From contig JAKOEO010000021.1 of assembly GCA_022321325.1 (NCBI GenBank), forward strand, positions 1-49,388: DNA of 49,388 nt, in the 5' to 3' direction. The notes beneath the pieces are model-generated. The model was not told where the DNA came from, ran no database searches, and was given only the letters and a program-made list of their open reading frames with translations. Positions 19,079 to 28,385 of the stretch are shown here, one piece after another; position 1 is the first letter of the stretch; each line of letters starts with the position of its first letter. The DNA comes from Candidatus Magnetominusculus sp. LBB02 (lineage in GTDB: Bacteria > Nitrospirota > Thermodesulfovibrionia > Thermodesulfovibrionales > Magnetobacteriaceae). The position numbers were made by a program, and so were the translations under genes.

Positions 19079-20203
19079 TCAGGCGCGCCGCATTGCGTTG
19101 TCAAAGGCCGTCAGCATCTTGGCGCCAAACTGCTCCCATGTCAGGTTGTCTTTGACAAACTGCCTGCCTCGCCTTGCCGCTTCCTTATGTCTTTGCCGAT
19201 TGAGATAGACATCCATGACCGCCTTGGCGTAGTCTGCCGTTACTGTGCCGATTGCATTTGATTGTATCAGTGAGGCGGCAGTCATTTCAGTTGAAACTAC
19301 AACAGGGGTCTCTGCAGAGAGCGCCTCAAACGGAGAGAGCCAGCCGCCCTGAGATTTTACAGGGTGAATGAGCATATCGGCGGCATAGTATAGCTGCCTG
19401 AGGTCTGCCCTGTTTATATGGCCGGTCAGGCTTACTATATCATCGAGGCGGTGCTCATTTATATATTTTTTGACCTCTTCAAAATATGGCCCGCCCTGGA
19501 AACCGGCTAATATCAACTGTATCTCCGGTATTTTATCCCGCAATGAGGCAACTGTCTGAAGTGTTTTCAACTGATTTTTATATGGGTTAAACATGCCTGA
19601 CTGAAAAACGACAAATCGGCCTTCATTTTTCGGTATTAACTCAGGCGCCGTGGAGAAAAAATCATAGTTAATCCCATAAGGGATTATCTGCGGCGTCATG
19701 CCGTAGAGCGATTTGAATCGCATAGCGTTAAAGTCGTCCGCCACGACGACATTTCTTACGAAGCGCCTGACGATAAGCTTATCGAGGGCATAGAATATAG
19801 ACTTGGCAAGTCGTTTCGGCGCGCTATCGCGGGCGTGGCTGCCGCCAAGGAATACCTCCGGCGGCTCGTTACAAAGCCACACAGACGGTTTTGACGCAGC
19901 CAATGCCGCTATTTCAGCCGGGCAGTTGTGAAAATTAATAATGTCAAATCGTTTGGCGTGACGGGCAACTCCTTTACTTAGCAGCCACATGTTTTGTAAT
20001 AAGTCACGCCAGTCATTTGACGCGGCAAACGGGTAGTTAATGATTTCAGTTGCGATGAGCGCCTTTTCTATCTCTGGAAGCAGCCCTGTGCAAAGCAGCG
20101 CGTGTTCAATTCCGTTGTCGGCCATGTAGTTTAACAGCTCTACGACGACGAGTTCGGCGCCGCCGTAGATGTACATATTGGGGGCTACTACAAGGACGCG
20201 CAT
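19079..20203 (-). CDS. Glycosyltransferase family 4 protein
   Basis: N-terminal GGAELVVVELLNYMA; RFVVFQSGMFNPYKNQ; HPVKSQGGWLSPFEALSAETPVVVS. Confidence 0.88.
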   Translation of the reverse strand: MRVLVVAPNMYIYGGAELVVVELLNYMADNGIEHALLCTGLLPEIEKALIATEIINYPFAASNDWRDLLQNMWLLSKGVARHAKRFDIINFHNCPAEIAALAASKPSVWLCNEPPEVFLGGSHARDSAPKRLAKSIFYALDKLIVRRFVRNVVVADDFNAMRFKSLYGMTPQIIPYGINYDFFSTAPELIPKNEGRFVVFQSGMFNPYKNQLKTLQTVASLRDKIPEIQLILAGFQGGPYFEEVKKYINEHRLDDIVSLTGHINRADLRQLYYAADMLIHPVKSQGGWLSPFEALSAETPVVVSTEMTAASLIQSNAIGTVTADYAKAVMDVYLNRQRHKEAARRGRQFVKDNLTWEQFGAKMLTAFDNAMRRA

Positions 20204-21292
20204 TTAGTCCCCACTGGATTTATAAATGCAGCAGTTGCCGCATGGCGGTGGGCACTTCCCCGCCCTGAGCATCGTTTTAAGCGTCCTGTAGCGCTGCCCT
20301 TTCCAGATTTCCTTAAAGTCTTGTTTAAAGATATTTCCAAGCGATGTCTCGCGCTGAAAGTTCCTCTGGTTTGCCTCATTGCCCGAACAGCATGGGATAA
20401 CGTCTCCGGTCGCAAATATAAACGGCATCGTCCACTCGATACAGTTACTCATCGCCGGTTTATTTGCAGGTACATCAAGATTCCATGTTATCTTTACGCC
20501 ATGCCTCTTGCCGGCCTCAACCGCAAGGGCTATGGTCTCATCGGGGACTTTTATATAGAGGCTGTCTGTTTCTTTGTATCTATGGAGCATCTGCGAAAAG
20601 AATATAGTGACATCCTCACCGCCGGACAATTCAGAGACCAGAGCAACATATTTTGATACCTCGCCGCAGTTTAGTTTGTTGATTATGTAGTGGAAATTCA
20701 TTTCAGGGAAAAACGCCCCCATCTCTTTTTTAATCCTGAAAAATTGCCTCACATTGTTTGTCACCCTGTCCCAGTCAGACCCAACGCGAAGCGCCTCATA
20801 TGTCTCCTTAGTCGCCCCATCCAGCGAGACAAAGAAGTTTTCTATGTTGATTTCTATAAGCCTTCTTGCTACCGTCTCGTCAATAAAATAAAACGTATCG
20901 AATAATTCCACAATAGCGCGTTTCTTCTTAACGTACTCAAGCATGTTTAAGAAATCCTTGTGCATAAAACTCTCGCCAATTCCGGTAAGCCCAATCCATT
21001 TCAGGCGAGGGAACTGCTCAACAATATGCTTAAAGCTATCAAACGGCATGTCAATCGCCGCCTCTTTCCAATACGTGTGCTCACACTGAATGCAGCGAAG
21101 ATTGCACCGCGTTGTCACCTCAATCTCCAGATACTGCGGGTATGAGTTCAGAAGATACAGTAATTTTACAATAAGCGGATGGCGGGCAAACCAGAATATA
21201 TGGTAATGCAGATAGTGATAGGCATAGCGAAAGCCCTTAAATCTGAGGGCAGCCACGATGCGCCTCAAGCCGGAGACGTATTTGTTTGTCAT
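20204..21292 (-). CDS. Radical SAM protein with SPASM-like C-terminus
   Basis: EVTTRCNLRCIQCEH (CxxxCxxC); GLTGIGESFMH; C-terminal Cys cluster CCSGNEA..LGNIFKQDFKEIWKG..CPPPCGNCC. Confidence 0.9.
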   Translation of the reverse strand: MTNKYVSGLRRIVAALRFKGFRYAYHYLHYHIFWFARHPLIVKLLYLLNSYPQYLEIEVTTRCNLRCIQCEHTYWKEAAIDMPFDSFKHIVEQFPRLKWIGLTGIGESFMHKDFLNMLEYVKKKRAIVELFDTFYFIDETVARRLIEINIENFFVSLDGATKETYEALRVGSDWDRVTNNVRQFFRIKKEMGAFFPEMNFHYIINKLNCGEVSKYVALVSELSGGEDVTIFFSQMLHRYKETDSLYIKVPDETIALAVEAGKRHGVKITWNLDVPANKPAMSNCIEWTMPFIFATGDVIPCCSGNEANQRNFQRETSLGNIFKQDFKEIWKGQRYRTLKTMLRAGKCPPPCGNCCIYKSSGD

Positions 21293-22272
21293 GCCTTGAG
21301 CCTTGCCATGTCAGAGTCAACCATCATGTGTACGAGCGCTTCAAATCTGACCTTTGGCGACCAACCGAGGGTCTTCCTTGCCTTTTCCGGGCTTCCCCAA
21401 AGTGTGTGAACCTCTGTGGGGCGGCTGAATTTTGGGTCAAACTTTACGTACCGCTCCCAGTTGCCGAGCTCCAGACGCTTAAACGCGGTCTGCAGAAACT
21501 CGCGTATAGAGTGAACCTCGCCGGTTGCTATGACATAGTCGTCAGGGCGTTGATGTTGCAGCATCAGCCACATCGCCTCTACATAGTCACCGGCAAAACC
21601 CCAGTCGCGCCTTGCGTCAATGTTGCCAAGTATCAGCTCATCGGCAAGGCCAAGTTTTATCCTGGCAGCGCCTGTGGTTATTTTTCTGGTAACAAACTCC
21701 TGCCCCCTGATAGGGGATTCGTGGTTGAACAGGATGCCGTTAGCGCAAAACATATCGTAACTCTCCCGAAAGTTTACGGCCATCCAGTAGGCGTAGAGCT
21801 TAGTAACGGCATAGGGGCTGCGCGGTTTAAACGGTACGTCCTCGTCCTGAATGCCGTTTATGCTGTTATTGCCAAAGAGGTCGCCGGTTGACGCCTGGAA
21901 AAAGCGCGCACCCGGGCATACCTGCCTGATTGCGTTAAGCAGGTAGAGGACACCGAGAGAGTTTATCTCTGTGGTGGTTTTAGGTTGTTCCCATGAGACG
22001 CCGACAAAGGACTGAGCGGCAAGGTTATATACCTCATCCGGGGTTATTAGCTTGAAAATTGTCATCAGGGATTTTTCGTCAGTCATATCGCCGGTCACAA
22101 ACTCCACATCGCCGGTAACGCCGAGGAAGTCCGTGTTGCTGAAGTTCGGATTTGAATACCTGCGTATAAGACCATAGACCTTGTAGTCCTTCTCAAGCAG
22201 CAGACGTGCCAAATATGGCCCGTCCTGCCCAAGAATTCCGGTTATTAATGCCGTTTTTTTGGCCAATTTCAC
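21289..22272 (-). CDS. GDP-mannose 4,6-dehydratase-like SDR epimerase/dehydratase
   Basis: ALITGILGQDGPYLARLLLEKDYKVYGLIRR; NLAAQSFVGVSWEQP; SPYAVTKLYAYW; FNHESPIRG. Confidence 0.9.
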   Translation of the reverse strand: MKLAKKTALITGILGQDGPYLARLLLEKDYKVYGLIRRYSNPNFSNTDFLGVTGDVEFVTGDMTDEKSLMTIFKLITPDEVYNLAAQSFVGVSWEQPKTTTEINSLGVLYLLNAIRQVCPGARFFQASTGDLFGNNSINGIQDEDVPFKPRSPYAVTKLYAYWMAVNFRESYDMFCANGILFNHESPIRGQEFVTRKITTGAARIKLGLADELILGNIDARRDWGFAGDYVEAMWLMLQHQRPDDYVIATGEVHSIREFLQTAFKRLELGNWERYVKFDPKFSRPTEVHTLWGSPEKARKTLGWSPKVRFEALVHMMVDSDMARLKA

Positions 22273-22400
22273 GCAGTATCCTTCATTTTTTGCAGCCTCG
22301 CACCCTCATTTTTGGATTATAACAAAAATTGCTTGATATAAAAAACAAAATATAGTAATATCTATGCAGCAAAAATTCCGAAAGAAAGAGGTTAAAGGAA

Positions 22401-23636
22401 ATGGCAAACACTGTACACATTATTGACGTTACAAATCGCGACGGGGTTCAGACGTCCCGAATACTGCTTCCAAAGCTATCCAAGACGATGCTTAATATCT
22501 ATCTTGACGAGATGGGGATATTCCAGACCGAGGTGGGTTTCCCAACGCTGAAACATGAAGTAGGCTATATAAATGGCAATTTAAAACTGTTTGAAAAAGG
22601 CGTTATGAAGCAAATCCATCTTGAAGGCTGGTGCAGGGCTGTTGTAGAGGACATCGAGGCTACATTTAAGAATTGCCCAAATATGCGGCATCTCAATATC
22701 TCGGCCTCAACATCTGACATTCTCATACAGGGGAAATTTCAGGGCCGTAAGACATTCAAAGACGTAATTGACGGGATGGTAAAGGCGCTGAGGGCGGCAA
22801 AAGACGCGGGGGCAGAGACTGTAGGTGTAAACGCGGAGGACGCCTCGCGCACCGATATTGCCAAGCTTGAGGAGTTCATCATTGCCGGCAAGGAAAACGG
22901 CGCTGCCAGATTCAGATACTGCGACACGCTTGGCTCTGAAGACCCAATCTCCATGTACGAAAAGATAAAGACCCTGTCTGAGAGGACAAAGTTCCCCATC
23001 GAGATGCACTGCCACAACGATTTAGGCATGGCCGAGGCGATATCCATTGCCGGGGCGCGCGGCGCAATCGAATGCGGCATAGACACATATATCAACACAA
23101 CGGTAAACGGTTATGGGGAGCGGGCGGGAAATGCCGATTTGGTATCAATACTCCTGGCTCTGAAGTTTTCCCCGTATTTTATTAGTAAAGGGATCACAAG
23201 CGACAAAGTTGACTTGAAGAAATCATGGAGGATTGCCAAATACGCCTCCTACGCCTTTGGGCTTCCAATAGCCATTAACCAGCCCGGCGTCGGCGCTAAT
23301 GCCTTTGCTCACGAATCGGGCATTCATGCTGACGGCACACTCAAAGACCGTCGCAACTATGAACTCTATGACTACGAAGAGGTGGGGCGCGGCGAGCCAG
23401 ACCTGCTGCAGACCGGCAGGGTTATAACCACAGGGGCATATGGCGGCATCACAGGCTTCAGGCACGTATATGACGGACTTGGGATTCATTTTAACAGCGA
23501 TGCCGAGGCCAGAGAAATCCTTGAACTTGTCCAGTATGCCAATCTGCATACGCAAAAGCCGCTGACAGACGATGAGCTTCGCCTGCTTGCAAACCATCCG
23601 GACGAGGCGCGTGGAATTCTAAGGATAAGCCTATGA
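22401..23636 (+). CDS. Homocitrate/isopropylmalate/Re-citrate synthase family protein
   Basis: HMGL-like fold motifs: [61 protein letters not shown]. Confidence 0.85.
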   Translation: MANTVHIIDVTNRDGVQTSRILLPKLSKTMLNIYLDEMGIFQTEVGFPTLKHEVGYINGNLKLFEKGVMKQIHLEGWCRAVVEDIEATFKNCPNMRHLNISASTSDILIQGKFQGRKTFKDVIDGMVKALRAAKDAGAETVGVNAEDASRTDIAKLEEFIIAGKENGAARFRYCDTLGSEDPISMYEKIKTLSERTKFPIEMHCHNDLGMAEAISIAGARGAIECGIDTYINTTVNGYGERAGNADLVSILLALKFSPYFISKGITSDKVDLKKSWRIAKYASYAFGLPIAINQPGVGANAFAHESGIHADGTLKDRRNYELYDYEEVGRGEPDLLQTGRVITTGAYGGITGFRHVYDGLGIHFNSDAEAREILELVQYANLHTQKPLTDDELRLLANHPDEARGILRISL

Positions 23637-24712
23637 AGAAGCATGATATAACGTTGATACCGGGCGATGGTGTAGGGCCGGAGATAACCGACGCGGTGGT
23701 GAGGGTGATTGCCGGGGCCGGAGTTAAGGTAAACTGGGACATTCAGCACGCGGGGACTGATGTGTTTGAGGCCGAGGGCGTACCACTTCCGACGCGTGTC
23801 ATAGACAGCATAAAGAAAAACAAGGTGGCGCTTAAAGGGCCTGTAACAACGCCGGTTGGGACTGGTTTCAGAAGTGTAAACGTAACGCTTCGTCAGGAGT
23901 TGGACTTGTACGCCTGTCTGCGTCCATGCAAGTCATATGAGGGGGCGCGGTGCGTCTATCCAAATGTTGATCTTGTCGTGGTACGTGAAAACACAGAGGA
24001 TTTGTATGCGGGCATAGAGTTTCAGAAGGGTAGGGCTGAGACGCAGGAGCTTATAGATTTCATAAAATCAAAGACGAACAAGGCGATTCTTCCCGATTCC
24101 GGCATTAGCATAAAGCCTATATCTGTGTTTGGTACGCAGAGGATAGTCCAGTTTGCATTTGACTATGCAAGGAAAAATGGCAGAAAGAAAGTAACCTCAG
24201 TCCACAAGGCAAACATAATGAAGCACTCAGACGGCCTGTTCTTAGAGGTGGCTAATAACGTAGCGAAGTCATACACGGACATAGAGTATGAGGACAGAAT
24301 CATAGACAACATGTGTATGCAGCTTGTGCAGAAGCCGGAGCTGTATGACGTGCTGGTGCTGCCGAATCTCTATGGCGACATAGTCTCAGACCTTGCGGCG
24401 GGGCTGATAGGCGGGCTTGGGCTTGCCCCCGGGGCAAACATAGGCGGCGAGATGGCGGTCTTTGAGGCCACGCACGGCAGCGCCCCGAAATACAAGGGTT
24501 TAAACAAGGTAAACCCGATGGCGATGATGTTATCGGCGATAATGATGTTAAACTACATAGGGGAGCGCGACGCGGCCACACGCATAGATGCGGCAATTGC
24601 CTCAATAATCAAAGAGGGCAGGCACGTCACCTACGACATGAAACCCCAGCCCGATGACCCAACGGCGGTAGGAACCTCAGAGGTCGCCGACGAAATTATA
24701 AGACGCTTATAG
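23633..24712 (+). CDS. NAD(P)-dependent isocitrate (or homoisocitrate/isopropylmalate) dehydrogenase family; isocitrate favoured
   Basis: [77 protein letters not shown]. Confidence 0.88.
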   Translation: MKKHDITLIPGDGVGPEITDAVVRVIAGAGVKVNWDIQHAGTDVFEAEGVPLPTRVIDSIKKNKVALKGPVTTPVGTGFRSVNVTLRQELDLYACLRPCKSYEGARCVYPNVDLVVVRENTEDLYAGIEFQKGRAETQELIDFIKSKTNKAILPDSGISIKPISVFGTQRIVQFAFDYARKNGRKKVTSVHKANIMKHSDGLFLEVANNVAKSYTDIEYEDRIIDNMCMQLVQKPELYDVLVLPNLYGDIVSDLAAGLIGGLGLAPGANIGGEMAVFEATHGSAPKYKGLNKVNPMAMMLSAIMMLNYIGERDAATRIDAAIASIIKEGRHVTYDMKPQPDDPTAVGTSEVADEIIRRL

Positions 24713-24730
24713 TGGATAGAAGCTTACGCG

Positions 24731-24760
24731 GCGCTGGCCGATGTGACAGTTGGTCAGCGT
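24731..24760. terminator. Possible terminator hairpin after the IDH gene
   Basis: GCGCTGGCCG ... TGGTCAGCGT stem followed by a T-rich stretch. Confidence 0.4.
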
Positions 24761-24789
24761 TAGAGTCTTTCTTGCGGTTTAATTAGTGA

Positions 24790-25146
24790 TTATTTAAGAA
24801 ATGCCTTGAGCATGGCGAACATTGCAAGTAGCTGCCCCGCCCAAAAGAGAAACATCCACTTTAGAGTTTCAGACTTTGACTTCTCAATCTTCAGCTCGAG
24901 ATCTGATCGTATGGACTCAATCTTCAGATCGAGATCTGATCGTATGGATTCAATCTTTAGTTCGAGATCTGACTTTACAGATTCAATCTTTAGTTCGAGA
25001 CGCAGCTCCGCACCTTTGAGATCGTCTTTGGTGGCCATGTCGTTACGCGAGCCGAAATTGGCCTCATTGATAACGGCAACAAGGGCGTCAACGCCGTCAT
25101 CGCCGAGTTTCTCACGCAGCGGTCTTGGTATCGTTATCACACTCAT
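24790..25146 (-). CDS. Small coiled-coil protein with C-terminal TM helix and 11-aa repeats
   Basis: LELKIES(V/I)(K/R)SD repeated with 33-bp DNA period; C-terminal WMFLFWAGQLLAMFAMLKAFL. Confidence 0.7.
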   Translation of the reverse strand: MSVITIPRPLREKLGDDGVDALVAVINEANFGSRNDMATKDDLKGAELRLELKIESVKSDLELKIESIRSDLDLKIESIRSDLELKIEKSKSETLKWMFLFWAGQLLAMFAMLKAFLK

Positions 25147-25179
25147 GTTTTAATTATAGCCTAAACAATAAAGATATTA

Positions 25180-25584
25180 CTACCTGCCAGAACTCTTTCC
25201 CGTTGTATCGCTTACCTTTATCGAGCCGCGGCTGATTGCGCGGGCAATGGCAAATATGACGCCAAAGACAAACAGCGGTATAGAGATTATAGTCTGCCAT
25301 GAATTCAGATTTTGCGCCGGTTGGATGTGATTGTTATTGGGGGCGTCGGGCGTTTTGGCAATGTTGTGTAAATATTTGAGAGTAACCCTTGTGAGGAAAA
25401 TGCGCTTGACGGTCAAATCATGTGATAATATCTTAAATGCCCCGGCGGTGAAGCCATTTTCGGTGAGTTCTAAAAACATCTGAAGCGGGCAGAGGTATCT
25501 CTCCAATACCTGCTCAATTTCTAAGGTATTGCCAAGCGCCCGCAGCAGATTCGCAATAGTTTTTTTTAGAGATATAATACCCAT
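25180..25584 (-). CDS. Hypothetical protein with C-terminal TM segment
   Basis: Intact ORF with hydrophobic TIISIPLFVFGVIFAIARAI. Confidence 0.45.
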   Translation of the reverse strand: MGIISLKKTIANLLRALGNTLEIEQVLERYLCPLQMFLELTENGFTAGAFKILSHDLTVKRIFLTRVTLKYLHNIAKTPDAPNNNHIQPAQNLNSWQTIISIPLFVFGVIFAIARAISRGSIKVSDTTGKSSGR

Positions 25585-25624
25585 ATATTATTCTAACACG
25601 CAGAGCATACGGATTGTAAGAGGA

Positions 25625-25954
25625 TTATACTACTGAGCAGATATGCAGCTTTCTGAATGTTGTAACATATTCACTGGCATTTTTAGTAGTACCTCTGAAA
25701 GGCGTCAGGTCTTGACGGGCTGTTGCACAAAACCGGCGAATCAATCTGATTTCAATGTCCCAACGACATTCTTTACAATTCTTAACAGATAAACGGCGCT
25801 GATAGATAGAACGTGAACTTACCTGATCACGGCGCAATATTATCTCCAATTCCGATGATGGGAAAATAGCGAATTGATTTAAAAATACACCCAACGATAC
25901 GTCAGAGAATGAGAAGATATTGCCCTGCCGATTAATAAAGTCAAGCATTTCCAA
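25625..25954 (-). CDS. Hypothetical protein
   Basis: ORF directly downstream of 25960-26754, same strand, 5-bp gap. Confidence 0.35.
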   Translation of the reverse strand: MEMLDFINRQGNIFSFSDVSLGVFLNQFAIFPSSELEIILRRDQVSSRSIYQRRLSVKNCKECRWDIEIRLIRRFCATARQDLTPFRGTTKNASEYVTTFRKLHICSVV

Positions 25955-25959
25955 CGCAT

Positions 25960-26754
25960 TTAACTAATATCTGTGATATCTCCATTTTGTTGAATTATAA
26001 ATTTATCCATAAGCACTATTTTATCATGAGTATCTTTATCAGATTCCTTGTTGATATCAACCTCAATGCCGCCCATGTAAATGATGTCTATCTCATCTTT
26101 TTGCGCAAGTTTTTTCAGTTGCTGCTTTAGCCATGGAATCTGATCATTATATAAGTTTATTGTAACCTCTAATAAATCATGGCCAAGTGGCTTCGGTTTT
26201 ATATTATGAATGGAAATTATTTTTTTTATATACTTGGTAAGCGCCCTAAGGTCGTAATCCGAGGGCATTTTTATCCCTTTAAGTATTTGATCATAACAAG
26301 ACTTTATAGCTCCACACGCCGGGGTAGGACTGTCGTGTCCATGCCTAACAAATGAACCGAACTCTTTTGTATTGCCGTCATATCCTATATGCGATAAGTT
26401 CAAGATCAAGAGCTTATCGTCTTCTTTTACCGGCACATGATGGGCAGCCGGCAGGAGACTTTCATAAGTCTTTATTTTAGGTAAAAATATCCCCCCAAAA
26501 AGACGCATATTGTAGAATTTTTCTATTTTAATTAAAGTATCATTATCAATAATGGCAGGATAAAACCTTCTCATCTCATACTTGATATTATCTATAACTG
26601 TAGTGCATTGCTCATCAAGGCAGTTTATTACGACCACAACCACATTAACCCCAAGAAATACACTATATCTTTCCATTATTCCATTGATAACTTCACACAA
26701 CTGCGGTATATCTATTGCCTTTGCAAGAAAATTATCAGCCGATACTTGTCCCAT
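25960..26754 (-). CDS. LCIB/C-type carbonic-anhydrase-domain-like protein
   Basis: GGIFLPKIKTYESLLPAAHHVPV..LLILNLSHIGYDGNTKEFGSFVRHGHDSPTPACGAIKSCYDQI resembles the LCIB_C_CA signature (HxG-D-G..R-G...S-ACGA). Confidence 0.55.
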   Translation of the reverse strand: MGQVSADNFLAKAIDIPQLCEVINGIMERYSVFLGVNVVVVVINCLDEQCTTVIDNIKYEMRRFYPAIIDNDTLIKIEKFYNMRLFGGIFLPKIKTYESLLPAAHHVPVKEDDKLLILNLSHIGYDGNTKEFGSFVRHGHDSPTPACGAIKSCYDQILKGIKMPSDYDLRALTKYIKKIISIHNIKPKPLGHDLLEVTINLYNDQIPWLKQQLKKLAQKDEIDIIYMGGIEVDINKESDKDTHDKIVLMDKFIIQQNGDITDIS

Positions 26755-26858
26755 ATTTCTATCTCCCGTTAAACCAATGTGTTGATGGCAAGAACAGATC
26801 CCCTTACAAAAAGGCTATGAAACCTTAACCACGATGTTGAGAGACTTCGTTCAGCAAG

Positions 26859-27197
26859 TCAGGGCGCTAAACTGTTGATAGCATCATCCGTGGATTTGTA
26901 TATCTTCAGAATCATATCTAGTCCAGACATCTTCAGCACCTTAAGCACCTGGTCGGAGATTTCGGCAAAGGCCAGCTTACTACCGGTCTTTTTCATCTCT
27001 TTAGCGGTGGTAAGAAAAATCCTCAACCCTGCACTACTCACATAGTCAAGCCCTTTAAGCGACACAACTACCTTCTCAGGGCTTTTGGCTAAAACACCTT
27101 TGAACTTCTCATCTGCTGCTGAAGCGTTTGACGTATCCATGCGGCCTTTTAACGAAATGACTACTATCCCGTTTATGTCATCTATATTTATCTCCAT
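26859..27197 (-). CDS. STAS-domain anti-sigma factor antagonist
   Basis: GIVVISLKGRMDTSNASAADEKF..VVVSLKGLDYVSSAGLRIFLTTAKEMKKTGSKLAFAEI. Confidence 0.92.
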   Translation of the reverse strand: MEINIDDINGIVVISLKGRMDTSNASAADEKFKGVLAKSPEKVVVSLKGLDYVSSAGLRIFLTTAKEMKKTGSKLAFAEISDQVLKVLKMSGLDMILKIYKSTDDAINSLAP

Positions 27198-27398
27198 GCA
27201 ACCTCCACTTGTGCGCATAAATTGATGATAGACAATGATACCATTTCAACTATGACAATGCAAACACCATTGTTAGCGGCGTGTGCTTGAGGGCGTTATG
27301 CCTCAAATAAGAATCTCTATGAAACAGGTCTCTATATTTTTATCTGTATTATATGATAGGATACATGGAGCGTCATGTCTGTCAGGGGGTGTTAGTAG

Positions 27399-28385
27399 AT
27401 GGGTAACAGCGTTGTCACTGTGTTTGCCATGCTTACCGTGGGTATCGCCCTTTTGGTATTCGGGGCGGACAAGTTTACATATTGCGCAGAACGTATTGGT
27501 AAAACCCTTAAACTGCCGGGCTTTGTCATTGGCGCTGTAATAATCTCGATTGGTACGTGCTTGCCCGAGTTGATTGCATCTATTTTTGCCGTTTTAAAGG
27601 GATCTACGACGATTGTTGCCGGTTCTGTAGTTGGATCAAACGTTACAAATACCTTTTTAGTGCTGGGAATAGCTTTTTTATTTTTCAAAGGCGAACACAT
27701 AAAAGTTGAGCTTATAAACATAGACATACCATTTTTCCTTACGGCGACTGCACTTTTTTCTTTCATGACCTACCGTGGTCAATATAGGGCTATGGACGGG
27801 ATACTTTCTTTGATTGGAGTCTCTATCTACATATGGTCGGTGTTTTCGAGAAAACCAAGGTCTGAGGATGAAGCCGTCCCGGAGGATGGCGGAGCAGGTG
27901 AGGGCGAGGTAGTCCCCGCAACGCCGTTCACATACATTCTGCTGGTCATCAGCTCTGTAATGCTTTATTTTGGAGGCGAATGGACTGTAGATAATATTAA
28001 TGAGATTGCTAAAATATATCATCTGAACGAAGGGGTTATAGCCGGTACAGCGGTTGCCGTTGCATCCTCTTTACCCGAGCTTATGATAGCAATAAAGTTT
28101 GCCAGAAGGGGCAAGCTCGACATTGCACTGGGTAATGTCGTCGGTTCAGGGATCATTAACTTTTTCTTAGTAATTGGAGTGGCCTCTCTGTTTAGTTACT
28201 TTACGCCAAACCCTGGTGTGCTATTAGTTGCCGAGGATACTATAAATAAGGGATTGCCGGTGATGCTTTTTGGTTCAATAATTTTTACCTTTGTCGTTAT
28301 TGACAAGAAGCCGTCAAAGTATGAGGGCGCGATGTTTTTGCTAATATATGTATTTTATGTCGGGAGAATGCTTAAATGGTTGTAG
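27399..28385 (+). CDS. CaCA-family Na+/Ca2+ exchanger-like protein (YrbG type)
   Basis: Two alpha repeats: GAVIISIGTCLPELIASIFAVLKGSTTIVAGSVVGSNVTNTFLVLG and GTAVAVASSLPELMIAIKFARRGKLDIALGNVVGSGIINFFLVIG. Confidence 0.9.
   Translation: MGNSVVTVFAMLTVGIALLVFGADKFTYCAERIGKTLKLPGFVIGAVIISIGTCLPELIASIFAVLKGSTTIVAGSVVGSNVTNTFLVLGIAFLFFKGEHIKVELINIDIPFFLTATALFSFMTYRGQYRAMDGILSLIGVSIYIWSVFSRKPRSEDEAVPEDGGAGEGEVVPATPFTYILLVISSVMLYFGGEWTVDNINEIAKIYHLNEGVIAGTAVAVASSLPELMIAIKFARRGKLDIALGNVVGSGIINFFLVIGVASLFSYFTPNPGVLLVAEDTINKGLPVMLFGSIIFTFVVIDKKPSKYEGAMFLLIYVFYVGRMLKWL

Noticed and set aside
21286-21891. 201-aa plus-strand ORF
   Set aside because: Antisense to the GDP-mannose dehydratase gene; no domain signature.
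24870-25010. Possible short CRISPR array
   Set aside because: Repeats are contiguous with no unique spacers and lie in frame in an ORF.
24806-25153. ORF on the + strand opposite the 11-aa-repeat protein
   Set aside because: Antisense shadow of the 33-bp repeats; the minus-strand ORF has a coherent coiled-coil plus TM design.
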